This document shows, one piece after another, positions 54,231-62,541 of a stretch of 62,541 nucleotides of DNA. The stretch covers positions 1 to 62,541 of the forward strand of contig JAKSQT010000005.1 of assembly GCA_024403995.1 (NCBI GenBank), given 5' to 3'. Positions within the stretch are counted from its first letter, which is position 1. Each line of letters opens with the position of its first letter. The stretch comes from Ruminococcus sp. (GTDB lineage Bacteria > Bacillota > Clostridia > Oscillospirales > Ruminococcaceae). Under the pieces are notes generated by a model. That model saw only the letters and a program-made list of their open reading frames with translations, ran no database searches and was not told the origin of the DNA. A program made the translations under genes and the position numbers.

Positions 54231-55337
54231 ATGAGTGTTAATTATAATGTTTTAGGACTTATTTTTGCAAGTATGCATGATTCAAATGTCAGTGAGCTTA
54301 CAAAACAACGTACTATGGGCTCTCTGCCATACGGCGGACGTTACCGCCTCATCGACTTTCCGCTGTCAAATATGGTAAATTCAAGCGTTCCGGAAGTCGG
54401 CGTTATCACAAAATCAAACTACGGTTCACTTCTTGACCACCTTGGTTCAGGACGTGACTGGGATCTGTCACGTAAAAAGGGCGGTCTCCACCTTCTTCCG
54501 CCTTATTCACATCAGGCTGGCGGTATGTATGAGGGCAGACTTGACGCTCTTGCTAATGTATGGAGCTATGTCGGACGTTCATCGGCTAAATATGTTATCA
54601 TGGCTAACTGCGATATCATTACAGCCATTGACTACAGACCTGCCCTGAGACAGCATATCGATACAGGCGCAGACGTTACCCTTATCTACAGCAAGGGAAT
54701 GTACGACTGCGAGAAGAATACAGGAATGACCATAATGGAATTTGACGACAACAACGTGCTCACTGATGTTATGGTAAATCCGCAGATGAAGGGACAGAGT
54801 AAGATATGGCTTGAGACCTTCATCATCAGCAAGGACTTCCTCGACAATATCGTTCATGATGCCGAAAGCAGAAATCAGCACAGCTTTACACGTTACATTC
54901 TCCAGATGAACCGTGACAAGTATAATATCATGGGATATGAGCACAAGGAGCTTTTCACAAGAATTGACAGCCTGAAAAACTACTATGATGCAAACCTCAT
55001 GCTTCTGGACAGCGAAAAGAAAAATGCGTTCTTCCAGAGAAGTATGCCTATCTATACCAAAGTAGGCGACAGCGCCCCTGTAAAATACGGCAAGGGCACT
55101 ATCAAGAACAGCCTTATTGCCGACGGCTGCATAGTTGAAGGTACTGTTGAAAATTCAGTGCTTTTCCGTGGCGTTAAGGTAGGCAAAGGCTCTGTTATCA
55201 AAAACTGCGTTCTCCTTCAGGGTACAACTGTCGGAGTTGACTGCAATGTTTCGGCTGTTATCACGGATAAAGATGCCGAGATAAAAGACAACCGTAATTT
55301 CAATGGTTCAGAGGACTATCCGTTCTATATCAAATAA
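54231..55337 (+). CDS. glgD: Non-catalytic ADP-glucose pyrophosphorylase subunit
   Basis: The 368-residue paralogue keeps the fold ([15 protein letters not shown] near 31, beta-helix C-terminus) but has lost the GG-x-G-x-R-L loop, which reads FASMHDSNVSEL, and GGDH, which reads ANCDIIT. In Firmicutes GlgD pairs with GlgC as a regulatory partner. An AAAAGGAG site precedes the ATG, 19 bases after glgC. Confidence 0.95.
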   Translation: MSVNYNVLGLIFASMHDSNVSELTKQRTMGSLPYGGRYRLIDFPLSNMVNSSVPEVGVITKSNYGSLLDHLGSGRDWDLSRKKGGLHLLPPYSHQAGGMYEGRLDALANVWSYVGRSSAKYVIMANCDIITAIDYRPALRQHIDTGADVTLIYSKGMYDCEKNTGMTIMEFDDNNVLTDVMVNPQMKGQSKIWLETFIISKDFLDNIVHDAESRNQHSFTRYILQMNRDKYNIMGYEHKELFTRIDSLKNYYDANLMLLDSEKKNAFFQRSMPIYTKVGDSAPVKYGKGTIKNSLIADGCIVEGTVENSVLFRGVKVGKGSVIKNCVLLQGTTVGVDCNVSAVITDKDAEIKDNRNFNGSEDYPFYIK

Positions 55338-55420
55338 ATGCAATACGATATTTAATCAAGTGCAGCATTGTACCATGCTGTATGATGCTGCCATAACAGG
55401 AAATGGTGGTGAAGAATATT

Positions 55421-56839
55421 ATGAAAATTCTGTTTGCTGCAAGTGAAGCAGTTCCTTTTGCTGCATCAGGCGGTCTTGCCGATGTTGCAGGTTCTCTCCC
55501 GAAGGCTATTCATGAAAAAGGTCACGACTGTCGTGTTGTCATGCCGCTTTACAGGGGAATATCAGAAAAGCTTCGCAGTAAAATGACGTTTATCAAAAAT
55601 ATGACGGTAGATGTTTCGTGGCGAAAACAGTACTGCGGAATATATACCTCGGTTTATGAGGGAATTACCTACTACTTCATTGACAATGAATACTATTTTG
55701 ACAGAGACGGTCTTTATGGTTTCTATGATGACTGTGAGAGATTTGTATTTTTCGACAGAGCAGTTCTTGAAATGCTGAAATATATCAGTTTCAAGCCTGA
55801 TATCATCAACTGCAACGACTGGCAGACCTCACTTATCCCTGTCTACTATCAGATATACTACAAGTATCAGCAAGGCTACGGCGATATAAAGAGCGTCATC
55901 ACTATCCACAACATAGAATATCAGGGCAAATTCGGCAAGGAGACTCTTGCTGAGGTCATGGGTATTCCTATGTATAACGCTAATCTCCTTGATTATGACG
56001 GCTCTGTCAATATGCTCAAGGGAGCAATTGAGACTGCCGATAAGATAATAACAGTAAGTCCGAGCTATGCGTGGGAAATTCTTGACCCGTGGTATGCTCA
56101 TGGTCTTGACAGAATTCTTGTAACAAAGCAGTATAAGCTGAAAGGTATCCTCAACGGCATAGATACAGACCTGTATAATCCGAAAAAGGATAAGTTCATC
56201 AGCAGTCATTACAATGCCGACAGACCTTCCGGCAAGGAAAAATGCAAGGCGGCGCTCTGTGAGGAGCTTGGTCTTGAACAGGGCGACGAGCCGATAATCG
56301 GTATTGTAACACGTTTTGTCAAGCATAAGGGTATCGATCTTATACGCTGCGTATTTGATGATATGATCGCAATGGGCATAAAATTTGCCGTTCTCGGAAG
56401 CGGCGAGAAGATATATGAGGACTTTTTCAGCGAAATGGGCGATCGCTATAAGGGCAAAGTCTCTGTAACACTTGGATTTGTGCCTGAACTTTCGCATAAG
56501 ATATATGCAGGCGCTGATATGTTCCTTATGCCGTCACAGAGCGAGCCGTGCGGACTTGCACAGATGATATCCATGAGATACGGAACTATTCCGATAGTGC
56601 GTGAAACGGGCGGTCTGCGTGATACCGTGCGTGACAACGGCGGCATCAACGGAAACGGCTATACATTCAAGACGTATAACGCTAATGATATGCTTTGTGC
56701 AGTCAAACGTGCCGCAGATGAGTTTGAAAACAAGGAAAACTGGGGCAGACTCATGCAGAGAGCTATGGAATGCGATTATAGCTGGTCTGCATCGGCTGAT
56801 GTGTATATCGAGACATATTATGAACTTCTGAATGAATAA
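55421..56839 (+). CDS. glgA: Glycogen synthase (ADP-glucose type)
   Basis: The 472-residue GT5 enzyme elongates glycogen from ADP-glucose. The N-terminal loop reads ASGGLADVAGSLP, where many homologues have KTGGL; the change of Lys in the sugar-nucleotide loop is common in clostridial relatives. CNDWQTSLIPVY (about 130), ITVHNIEYQGKF-like ITIHNIEYQGKF (about 163), VTRFVKHKGIDL (about 294) and the catalytic Glu region PSQSEPCGLAQM (about 370) are intact. The ATG at 55421 has GGTGGTGAAG upstream. A family C repeat begins 6 bases after the stop. Confidence 0.95.
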   Translation: MKILFAASEAVPFAASGGLADVAGSLPKAIHEKGHDCRVVMPLYRGISEKLRSKMTFIKNMTVDVSWRKQYCGIYTSVYEGITYYFIDNEYYFDRDGLYGFYDDCERFVFFDRAVLEMLKYISFKPDIINCNDWQTSLIPVYYQIYYKYQQGYGDIKSVITIHNIEYQGKFGKETLAEVMGIPMYNANLLDYDGSVNMLKGAIETADKIITVSPSYAWEILDPWYAHGLDRILVTKQYKLKGILNGIDTDLYNPKKDKFISSHYNADRPSGKEKCKAALCEELGLEQGDEPIIGIVTRFVKHKGIDLIRCVFDDMIAMGIKFAVLGSGEKIYEDFFSEMGDRYKGKVSVTLGFVPELSHKIYAGADMFLMPSQSEPCGLAQMISMRYGTIPIVRETGGLRDTVRDNGGINGNGYTFKTYNANDMLCAVKRAADEFENKENWGRLMQRAMECDYSWSASADVYIETYYELLNE

Positions 56840-56845
56840 TAATTA

Positions 56846-56984
56846 TAAGAGCCTGTGATCTGACCACAGCACTTTTATAGAAATTTTGTACTTATTATTG
56901 AGGGAAACCCTTTTGAAAAAGGGTTTTCCCCGATAAAGAGTAGAATTCCTATATGAGTACTGTTGTTATGATCACAGGCTCTTA
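56846..56984. repeat. MITE-like element, family C, complete
   Basis: This 139-base element has perfect 15-base inverted ends, TAAGAGCCTGTGATC and GATCACAGGCTCTTA, and an inner palindrome GGGAAACCCTTTT/AAAAAGGGTTTTCCC. It encodes no protein. The inner part recurs at the start of the window (1-70). Confidence 0.88.
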
Positions 56985-56985
56985 T

Positions 56986-57020
56986 AGGCAACACCGCACA
57001 AAGATTGTGCGGTGTTGCCT
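56986..57020. repeat. Minimal family B palindrome
   Basis: A 35-base almost perfect palindrome made of the two family B ends with a 3-base centre, AGGCAACACCGCACAA-AGA-TTGTGCGGTGTTGCCT. It is identical to 60779-60813. It lies between the glgA and phospholipase-like genes (convergent) and may stop transcription from both sides. Confidence 0.85.
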
Positions 57021-57024
57021 ATAA

Positions 57025-58101
57025 TTATTCAATTTGTTTTTGTTCGGCAGGTTGTTTCAAGGAAAATTTAAACATCTGCTTTTTATTTCTGGGGTCAAAT
57101 GCAGGCCATTCCGAACCGCCGTATTTCAGGACACGTCCCTGATTTTCGCCGAAATACGAAATAGTATACCTGCCGTTGAGACGGTGTGCAACAGTGAAAT
57201 TGCCGCAGACTTTATTTTTGCTGACGTGGGCAAGTATCATGCGGTGATTTTGTTTGAAGATGATGCCCTTTTCGGTGACTTCTGTGGTAAGTATCGGCAG
57301 ATCGTCCGAAAGCCTGCACTGCATACCGCTGACGATATAATGAGCGATTTCAGGCGGCAGGAACGTATCTTCACAGAAACGTTTCAGCAGAGCAGTAACC
57401 GAAAATTCAGTCTCATGAAGACGCATGGTGACTGCCTTTTTTATGTCTGAATAGAGAAGAACTTTTTCGTTGCGGCATTCTTCGGCAATGGTATTGAGTG
57501 CCTTGGAGAAGCTGTTGCGGTTGGAAAAAACGTCGAGAGCCTGCGGAATTACGCCGCATTCATCGATCTTGTCGGGATATATGATTGCGGCAAGGCGCTC
57601 ATAAGCCTGATGGAGACCTTTTTTCGGTGAAAAATAGGTCATGCCCGTGGCGTGAGGCAGGCAGCACATATCCGACAGCATATGTACGGCACGTCCGAGA
57701 TATGAGGCGGCTTGTCTGATATAGCCTGACTTATACATAGTCAGCGCCATTGTGTAGTCTTCCTCAAACATAGTGCGTGCGCTTGGTGCGAAATGACCGA
57801 GACCGTTTTTGTAATAACCGAGAAACGGCGAAGAATCAGCACCTATTGCGGAGACAGCGCAGTAATAATGCTTTCCGAGACCATTTTCACGGTCGCCTTT
57901 CTGGTCAGGCTTTTTAACAACATGGAGCATATATTTAAGCATTGGTCCGATGATCTGTTCTGACTCTGGGTAAAAGCTTTTCAGAAGTTCATAACTGCGT
58001 CTGAGAATGAGATAGTGAACCGGCGAGGTTTTTGTATCGTCTGTATTCATAAATGCGTCATAGACCTCTGGGTTCTGTAGGATAAATTTATTTTTGTTCA
58101 A
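57025..58101 (-). CDS. Zinc-dependent phospholipase C-like protein without signal peptide
   Basis: The 358-residue protein is mostly helical and has SYLGRAVHMLSDMCCLPHATG (about residues 152-172), which resembles the zinc-ligand helix (His...Asp...His) of clostridial alpha-toxin-type phospholipase C. Further histidines (GKHYYC near 82, GHFAPSARTMFE near 106) fit the same fold. The C-terminal region (about 285-355) is beta-rich, like a PLAT/C2 or lectin-like tail. There is no export signal. TTG at 58101 has AAAGGAG 9 bases upstream and lies about 18 bases after the predicted transcription start; the ATG at 58119 would sit at the start itself. Catalytic function is inferred and could be lost. 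Confidence 0.7.
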   Translation of the reverse strand: MNKNKFILQNPEVYDAFMNTDDTKTSPVHYLILRRSYELLKSFYPESEQIIGPMLKYMLHVVKKPDQKGDRENGLGKHYYCAVSAIGADSSPFLGYYKNGLGHFAPSARTMFEEDYTMALTMYKSGYIRQAASYLGRAVHMLSDMCCLPHATGMTYFSPKKGLHQAYERLAAIIYPDKIDECGVIPQALDVFSNRNSFSKALNTIAEECRNEKVLLYSDIKKAVTMRLHETEFSVTALLKRFCEDTFLPPEIAHYIVSGMQCRLSDDLPILTTEVTEKGIIFKQNHRMILAHVSKNKVCGNFTVAHRLNGRYTISYFGENQGRVLKYGGSEWPAFDPRNKKQMFKFSLKQPAEQKQIE

Positions 58102-58125
58102 GGTATCAGCTCCTTTCATAAGACT

Positions 58126-58154
58126 ATTATACACCATTTTTATCAACAAATCAA
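58126..58154 (-). promoter_or_regulatory. Promoter of the phospholipase-like gene
   Basis: On the minus strand TTGATT (58154-58149), 17 bases, TATAAT (58131-58126). It predicts a start near 58119 and decides the TTG start codon at 58101. Confidence 0.75.
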
Positions 58155-58244
58155 TAGGTTTTAATGAAAAACTTCTGTGTATAATGCATTAAAAAGGAAA
58201 CTGTTTTAAGGTTATCTCTAACTATGGGGAGATATCAATATAGA

Positions 58245-58946
58245 TCAAGTAGTCTGCGGTTCAGCGGCAGACTGTCTGTCTTTCATTTTAAGCCAGCTTT
58301 TGAATGCGTAGATGTCGTTGACGAGGAACATTACAAAGCATATGACCACTGAAATATATGACCGGTCAGATCTTGCGGCGAGCAGCCACAGTACAATGAG
58401 TACAGTATCATTTGCGGCATATGCAATGGAAAAATATGCACTTCTGCGGAATGTAAGGTATACTGCAATGAAACTTGTGGTTACGGAAAAAGTACTGGGA
58501 ATCAGGTTCGCTGTGCCGAAATGACGCAGAATAAAGAAGAAAACAACGGTCACGGCAATTGTCAGTATGCCAAGAAAACACAGTTCATTTTTTGAGACAG
58601 TGTTTACTTTGACCTCCGATCTATTGCCGTTGAAGGGATTTTTCAGCCATGCAGCAAGAGAAAATATTGCCATTGGCATAGTCATTCCCAGATAGGTCAT
58701 CATTTCGCCGTAATATGCGAAAGAGTACGAAATATAGCCGTAAATCAGGCTGAAAAATATCATCAGGAGCTGTCCGAGCGGATTGCCCTTGGCATTTATC
58801 ATTATCGATGTTACGCCGATGATCGAGGCGATAAGCGTAAGAAAGCCGCCGTTTTCAAAAATCAGAAAAGACAGCGTTATCATGCCGACTGATGTCAGCC
58901 AAATGAAAAGCTCTGTCCGTGTGAAATAATCAAGAATTTTTTTCAT
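58245..58946 (-). CDS. pnuC: PnuC-family nicotinamide riboside/mononucleoside transporter
   Basis: The 233-residue protein has seven membrane segments and the PnuC pattern, with LTSVGMITLSFLIFENGG at the N-terminus, NAKGNPLGQ in the middle and WLKNPF-type spacing (about 112) plus the C-terminal AANDTVLIVLWLLAA and VNDIYAFKSWLKMKDRQ. PnuC transporters take up nicotinamide riboside for NAD synthesis or, in related subgroups, thiamine or riboflavin. ATG 58946 has a GGAG site. The leader is only about 30 nt, so no NAD riboswitch is present. Confidence 0.88.
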   Translation of the reverse strand: MKKILDYFTRTELFIWLTSVGMITLSFLIFENGGFLTLIASIIGVTSIMINAKGNPLGQLLMIFFSLIYGYISYSFAYYGEMMTYLGMTMPMAIFSLAAWLKNPFNGNRSEVKVNTVSKNELCFLGILTIAVTVVFFFILRHFGTANLIPSTFSVTTSFIAVYLTFRRSAYFSIAYAANDTVLIVLWLLAARSDRSYISVVICFVMFLVNDIYAFKSWLKMKDRQSAAEPQTT

Positions 58947-58983
58947 AGTTGTCTCCAATCCGTTAATTTGCGGAATACGCATT

Positions 58984-59012
58984 ATTTTAGCATATTTCAG
59001 CCGTTTTGTCAA
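58984..59012 (-). promoter_or_regulatory. Promoter of pnuC
   Basis: On the minus strand TTGACA (59012-59007), 17 bases, TAAAAT (58989-58984). Confidence 0.8.
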
Positions 59013-59075
59013 CATTCATTTTATTTCAATCTTTTTGAAAAGTACTGTAAAATATTACAAAATTTGTCGTGCCAC

Positions 59076-59104
59076 TTGAAATTAGCGCTGAAAAGTGGCA
59101 TAAT
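59076..59104 (+). promoter_or_regulatory. Promoter of guaA
   Basis: TTGAAA (59076-59081), 17 bases, CATAAT (59099-59104). It overlaps an inverted repeat TGCCACTT...AAGTGGCA that could be an operator. The leader is about 30 nt, so no purine riboswitch fits. Confidence 0.65.
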
Positions 59105-59140
59105 ATTTTCAGGAAATTTTTTCGGAAGAAGGAGATATCT

Positions 59141-60691
59141 ATGGCAAATCAGCTCTGCATCGTTCTTGATTTCGGCGGACAGTATAATCAGCTCATCGCA
59201 AGGCGTGTCCGTGAATGCGGTGTGTACTGCGAGATCAAAAATTACAAGACTCCTATCGAGGAGATAAAAAGGCTTGCTCCTGACGGAATTATCTTCACAG
59301 GCGGTCCGAACAGCGTCTATGACGAGAGTTCTCCGCATATCAGCAAGGAGATATTTGAGCTTGGCATACCGGTTCTCGGTATCTGCTACGGCTGTCAGCT
59401 TATGGCATATACCCTCGGCGGTGAGGTCGCAAGCTGTACAAAAAGTGAGTACGGAAAAATCGGCATCGAACAGAATGGCGGACTGCTTTTCGGTAATGTT
59501 CCGAAGCAGAATATTGTATGGATGAGCCATACCGATTATGTGAGCAGACTGCCTGAAGGTTTTACTGTCACCGCAAGATCTGAGGATTGTCCTTGCGCTG
59601 CGTTTGAAAATGCTGAAAAAAGACTGTATGCCGTACAGTTCCATCCTGAAGTGACTCATAGCGAATACGGAAAACAGATTCTCCACAACTTCCTTTATGA
59701 TGTCTGCAAATTCAGCGGCGACTGGGTGATGGATGATTTCATTGATGCGACCATTTCAAAGCTTCGTGAGCAGATCGGCGATAAAAAGGTAATCCTCGGA
59801 CTTTCAGGCGGCGTTGATTCATCTGTTGCTGCCGGATTTCTCAGCCGTGCAGTCGGAAAACAGCTCACCTGCGTTTTTGTCGATCAGGGACTCATGCGTA
59901 AGGATGAGGGCGATTTTGTTGAGGAGACTTTCACAAAACTGTTCAACATGAATTTCGTACGTGTAAACTGCAAGGAGCAGTTCCTCAGCGCTCTCAAAGG
60001 TGTGACGGATCCCGAAAAGAAGCGTAAGATCATCGGCACCGAGTTCTATAACGTTTTCTGGGACAAGATACGTGAACAGGGCAACGGCGGATTTTTCGCA
60101 CAGGGTACAATATATCCTGACCGTATTGAAAGCGGCAAGGGCAATGAAAGCGGCGGCGGCAGCACCGCAACTATAAAAACGCATCACAACATGGTCGAAA
60201 GACCTGCGGATATACAGTTTGACGGCGTAATAGAGCCTCTTGGAGAGCTTTTCAAGGACGAGGTACGCAAAGTAGGCGAAAAACTTGGCATACCGCATGA
60301 GCTTGTCTGGAGACAGCCTTTCCCCGGTCCGGGACTTGGCGTGCGTATAATCGGCGAGATAACCGAGGAGAAAATCACTATTTTGCAGAATGCCGATGCC
60401 GTGCTCCGTGACGAGATACACAAGAGCGGTATAGAAGAAGATCTGCGTCAGTTTTTCGCAATTCTGCCTGATGTACATACCGTAGGCGTAATGGGCGATC
60501 ACCGTACTTACGATCATCTTATCGCTATCCGTGCAGTTACAACTGACGATTTCATGACTGCTGACTGGGCAAGAATACCGTATGACATTCTGGCAAGAGT
60601 ATCAAACCGCATCACAAATGAGGTAGAGCACGTCAACAGGGTAGTGTATGATATTACTTCAAAACCGCCTGCAACGGTGGAATGGGAGTAA
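59141..60691 (+). CDS. guaA: GMP synthase (glutamine-hydrolysing)
   Basis: The 516-residue enzyme converts XMP to GMP. The N-terminal class I amidotransferase has Cys in [16 protein letters not shown] (about 86) and His/Glu in FHPEVTHSE (about 172). The ATP pyrophosphatase P-loop [13 protein letters not shown] is near 228, and the C-terminal dimer domain with [13 protein letters not shown] near 395. ATG 59141 has AAGGAG. It is monocistronic. Confidence 0.97.
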   Translation: MANQLCIVLDFGGQYNQLIARRVRECGVYCEIKNYKTPIEEIKRLAPDGIIFTGGPNSVYDESSPHISKEIFELGIPVLGICYGCQLMAYTLGGEVASCTKSEYGKIGIEQNGGLLFGNVPKQNIVWMSHTDYVSRLPEGFTVTARSEDCPCAAFENAEKRLYAVQFHPEVTHSEYGKQILHNFLYDVCKFSGDWVMDDFIDATISKLREQIGDKKVILGLSGGVDSSVAAGFLSRAVGKQLTCVFVDQGLMRKDEGDFVEETFTKLFNMNFVRVNCKEQFLSALKGVTDPEKKRKIIGTEFYNVFWDKIREQGNGGFFAQGTIYPDRIESGKGNESGGGSTATIKTHHNMVERPADIQFDGVIEPLGELFKDEVRKVGEKLGIPHELVWRQPFPGPGLGVRIIGEITEEKITILQNADAVLRDEIHKSGIEEDLRQFFAILPDVHTVGVMGDHRTYDHLIAIRAVTTDDFMTADWARIPYDILARVSNRITNEVEHVNRVVYDITSKPPATVEWE

Positions 60692-60735
60692 CATTCAAGC
60701 AAAAGAAAAAGTCGAATTTGTTTTATTGGAAACGG

Positions 60736-60813
60736 GCTGTCGAGGACGCCGTCCCCAAATTAGTTTTTTGACACGCTGAGGCAACACCGCACAAAGATTG
60801 TGCGGTGTTGCCT
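60736..60813. repeat. Half of the nested palindrome plus a minimal family B palindrome
   Basis: Bases 60736-60755 (GCTGTCGAGGACGCCGTCCC) repeat one arm of the palindrome at 25837-25906. Bases 60779-60813 are the 35-base minimal family B palindrome, identical to 56986-57020. No gene lies in the spacer between guaA and the GH25 promoter. Confidence 0.8.
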
Positions 60814-60862
60814 TAACCTATAAAAGTAAATGCTGTTATCGTGGAAAAATATTTTTTCTGTC

Positions 60863-60891
60863 TTTACAACAATATAAAAATGTGGTATACT
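60863..60891 (+). promoter_or_regulatory. Promoter of the GH25 gene, upstream of a repeat
   Basis: TTTACA, 17 bases, TATACT. The predicted start (about 60898) coincides with the first base of the family A element, which is therefore transcribed as part of the leader. Confidence 0.7.
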
Positions 60892-60897
60892 ATATAT

Positions 60898-61055
60898 GGG
60901 CACCTCTAAAAACCCGTTTTGAGTAAGAAAAAACAGATAGGTACAGTAGATGCAAGAAAAGCCATCAAAGGCGTGCTTTCACACTACGAGAGGGCTTGAC
61001 GCAGCAGATGCTGTGCATAGCTGCTTTTTCTCAGAAGGGGTTTTTAGAGGTGCCC
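60898..61055. repeat. MITE-like element, family A, complete copy in a 5' leader
   Basis: This 158-base element has perfect 18-base inverted ends, GGGCACCTCTAAAAACCC and GGGTTTTTAGAGGTGCCC, flanked by ATAT on both sides (possible target duplication). It is non-coding. The inside matches 3943-4101 in reverse. Confidence 0.9.
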
Positions 61056-61096
61056 ATATGTATTATTTGTCGAACCATGTAACAGAAAGGGACAAT

Positions 61097-62491
61097 ATGA
61101 AAAGAATCACAGCAGCTTCACTTGCAATTGCACTTCTTCTGCTTGGCGGATGCGGTGACAAGGTAGTGCCGAATGTCTCCGAACAGGAAAAAAATAAAGC
61201 GGCATCGGAAGCAGCCGAAACCTCGGAAACTAAGAAAAATACTTCCGCAGCTGTTTCAGGTACGAAAACTACTTCAAAATCAACAGGCAGTACAATATCC
61301 AAAAAAACGACTGCTTCAACTGAAAAATCCAAAAAAACCACCACAACAGCAAATAAGAAAAATGTTCCTCCGCCGTCAGACCTCGTTCTGGAATGCCGTG
61401 ATACTCTTGAAGTCTATGAGGAGATAAAGCTCTCCGACTTCATCACAGATTCAAACGTTGAGCTGAAAGACGGGAATACTTTCGTCAGCACTGACAAGCT
61501 TGGCGAAAAAAAGATAAAAGTTGCATATATCCACGACGGCAGTGAATTTACTGCCGAACTGAAATACAGCGTTGTTGATACAACTCCGCCTCTGCTTATC
61601 AATACGGGCTGGGATACCAGACATCTCCTCGGAACGGATTTTGATATAGAGGAATATGTCGGCTATGGCGACAACTATGACAAAAAGCCCGTACTTACTT
61701 ATACAGGCGAGGTCGATAAGGATAAGGTCGGCTTGTATCCTCTTTCCGTCACAGTCACGGACGGCTCAGGCAATTCTTCAGAGTTTGACATTGAAATTCA
61801 GGTCCTCAGCGAAATACCTCACGAGCCTGATGAATCTCAGCGTGTCGATTTCAAGGACTTCGTCAAAAAATATGACAGCGATAATGTACAGTTCGGTATC
61901 GATGTTTCAACATGGCAGGGAGATATCGACTTTGAAGCAGTAAAAAATGCAGGATGCGAATTTGTCATCATGCGTATAGGCTGCTGGTACAATACCTATG
62001 ACGGCGTGAGAATCGATGACTGCTATGAGGAAAATATAAAAAATGCCAAAGCCGCAGGTCTTGACGTGGGCGTGTATCTCTATACCACGGATAATTCCGA
62101 AAAAGGTATAAAAGAACACGCAAAATGGGTAGCTGATACTCTTGACGGCAAAAAGCTTGAATATCCTGTTGCTTTTGACTGGGAGGAATGGACGAATTTT
62201 CAGGAGTTTGAGATGAGTCTTCATGATCTGAATGAACTTTTCAGGCTTTTCTCGGACGAAATGGAAAAATACGGCTATTCTTCCATGCTTTACAGCAGCC
62301 GAAATCTTCTCCGTACTATCTGGGACGACAAGTCAAAGTCATATAATTCTGTCTGGCTGGCACATTTTGTCGATGATACCGACTATGAAGGTGATTATGC
62401 CATCTGGCAGGCAAGCTGTTATGGAAAAATTGACGGTATCGCTGGAGATGTGGACATGAATATCCGCTATCTTGACCGTGATATGCCATAA
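61097..62491 (+). CDS. Lipoprotein GH25 lysozyme with Ig-like domains
   Basis: The 464-residue protein has a lipoprotein signal (LLLLGGCG, lipid Cys at residue 19), a Ser/Thr/Lys stalk (about 25-95), a beta-sandwich region (about 98-250, with KVAYIHDGSEFTAELKYSV and VGLYPLSVTVTDGSGNSSEF, as in DUF5011/Ig-like repeats) and a GH25 muramidase domain (about 268-464) with FGIDVSTWQGDIDF, VYLYTTD and the catalytic acids in PVAFDWEEW. It cuts the glycan of peptidoglycan. ATG 61097 has AAAGGGAC. Family A repeats lie on both sides of the gene, one in its leader and one at its stop. Confidence 0.92.
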   Translation: MKRITAASLAIALLLLGGCGDKVVPNVSEQEKNKAASEAAETSETKKNTSAAVSGTKTTSKSTGSTISKKTTASTEKSKKTTTTANKKNVPPPSDLVLECRDTLEVYEEIKLSDFITDSNVELKDGNTFVSTDKLGEKKIKVAYIHDGSEFTAELKYSVVDTTPPLLINTGWDTRHLLGTDFDIEEYVGYGDNYDKKPVLTYTGEVDKDKVGLYPLSVTVTDGSGNSSEFDIEIQVLSEIPHEPDESQRVDFKDFVKKYDSDNVQFGIDVSTWQGDIDFEAVKNAGCEFVIMRIGCWYNTYDGVRIDDCYEENIKNAKAAGLDVGVYLYTTDNSEKGIKEHAKWVADTLDGKKLEYPVAFDWEEWTNFQEFEMSLHDLNELFRLFSDEMEKYGYSSMLYSSRNLLRTIWDDKSKSYNSVWLAHFVDDTDYEGDYAIWQASCYGKIDGIAGDVDMNIRYLDRDMP

Positions 62492-62541
62492 GGGCATCTC
62501 TAAAAACCCCTTCTGAGAAAAAACAGCTATGCACAGCATCT
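62492..62541. repeat. MITE-like element, family A, cut by window edge
   Basis: GGGCATCTCTAAAAACCCC begins directly after the TAA stop of the GH25 gene, and CAGCTATGCACAGCATCT follows as in 3943-4101. The rest lies outside the window. Confidence 0.85.

Noticed and set aside
56986-57020. 35-base palindrome as a plain terminator
   Set aside because: It has no T-run on either strand and is identical to a second copy at 60779-60813, so it is listed as a repeat, although it may still slow transcription.
58947-59140. NAD or purine riboswitch between pnuC and guaA
   Set aside because: Both genes have promoters that leave only about 30 nt of leader, too short for these aptamers.
60950-61096. N-terminal extension of the GH25 protein
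   Set aside because: The extension is encoded by the repeat. The ATG at 61097 has a ribosome site and starts a proper lipoprotein signal.
1-62541. CRISPR array, prophage or rRNA operon
   Set aside because: No regularly spaced direct repeats, phage structural genes, integrase or rRNA-like sequence were found on either strand.

Overview
The window looks like chromosome of an anaerobic, moderately low-GC Firmicute of the Oscillospiraceae, most likely a Ruminococcus-type gut or rumen fibre degrader. The reasons are two secreted proteins with type I dockerins (cellulosome parts), several Thr/Ser-rich surface proteins, a four-gene glgB-glgC-glgD-glgA glycogen set with the Firmicute GlgD paralogue, indirect Gln/Asn charging through GatCAB, strong AGGAGG-type ribosome sites, and sigma-A promoters that almost all have a 17-base spacer. 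No rRNA, CRISPR array, prophage or intact insertion sequence was seen. There is one tRNA, Leu(CAG).

Layout. 1-2.9 kb: an ECF sigma factor, a membrane-anchored partner with a long Thr-rich stalk, and a dockerin protein, in one operon. 2.9-4.7 kb: an S1-domain protein and a small unknown. 4.8-9.3 kb: housekeeping operon DUF951, prfA, a Sua5/TsaC family gene, coaE and an M18 aminopeptidase, followed by a candidate small RNA. 9.6-17.3 kb, minus strand: a LysR regulator, a DUF308 membrane protein, a moxR/DUF58/transglutaminase operon and a TraX-like protein. 17.9-24.6 kb: a SleB-type wall hydrolase, then gatC-gatA-gatB-copA. 24.7-31.2 kb: tRNA-Leu, a PARG-like protein, a small unknown, fhs-tsaE-tsaB-rpiB on the minus strand, and mtnN. 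31.2-35.3 kb: a second dockerin protein, a 1-phosphofructokinase family sugar kinase, a DUF3795 protein and a sodium:solute symporter.

35.6-48.5 kb is the most interesting part. A calcium-type P-ATPase sits behind a leader of about 330 nt that ends in a transcription terminator. It is followed by two TerD proteins, a protein kinase with a zinc ribbon, a TerY-like vWA protein, a PP2C phosphatase, a leucine-rich-repeat protein with no export signal, a CitE-like lyase, a fused double phosphoribosyltransferase/StiP-Pelota protein and a HAD phosphatase. This is a compact variant of the Ter-dependent stress systems described by comparative genomics: calcium-binding TerD, phospho-signalling and a predicted nucleotide-derived metabolite pathway. 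Here the phosphoribosyltransferase genes are fused, the usual ATP-grasp gene is absent, and an LRR protein has been added. A SpoIIE-family phosphatase follows, then the glycogen operon (51-56.8 kb), a phospholipase C-like protein, PnuC, guaA and a lipoprotein GH25 lysozyme.

At least three families of short, non-coding, terminally inverted repeats (MITE-like) are scattered through the intergenic spaces. They often abut stop codons or promoters, and two copies carry other palindromic elements nested inside them.
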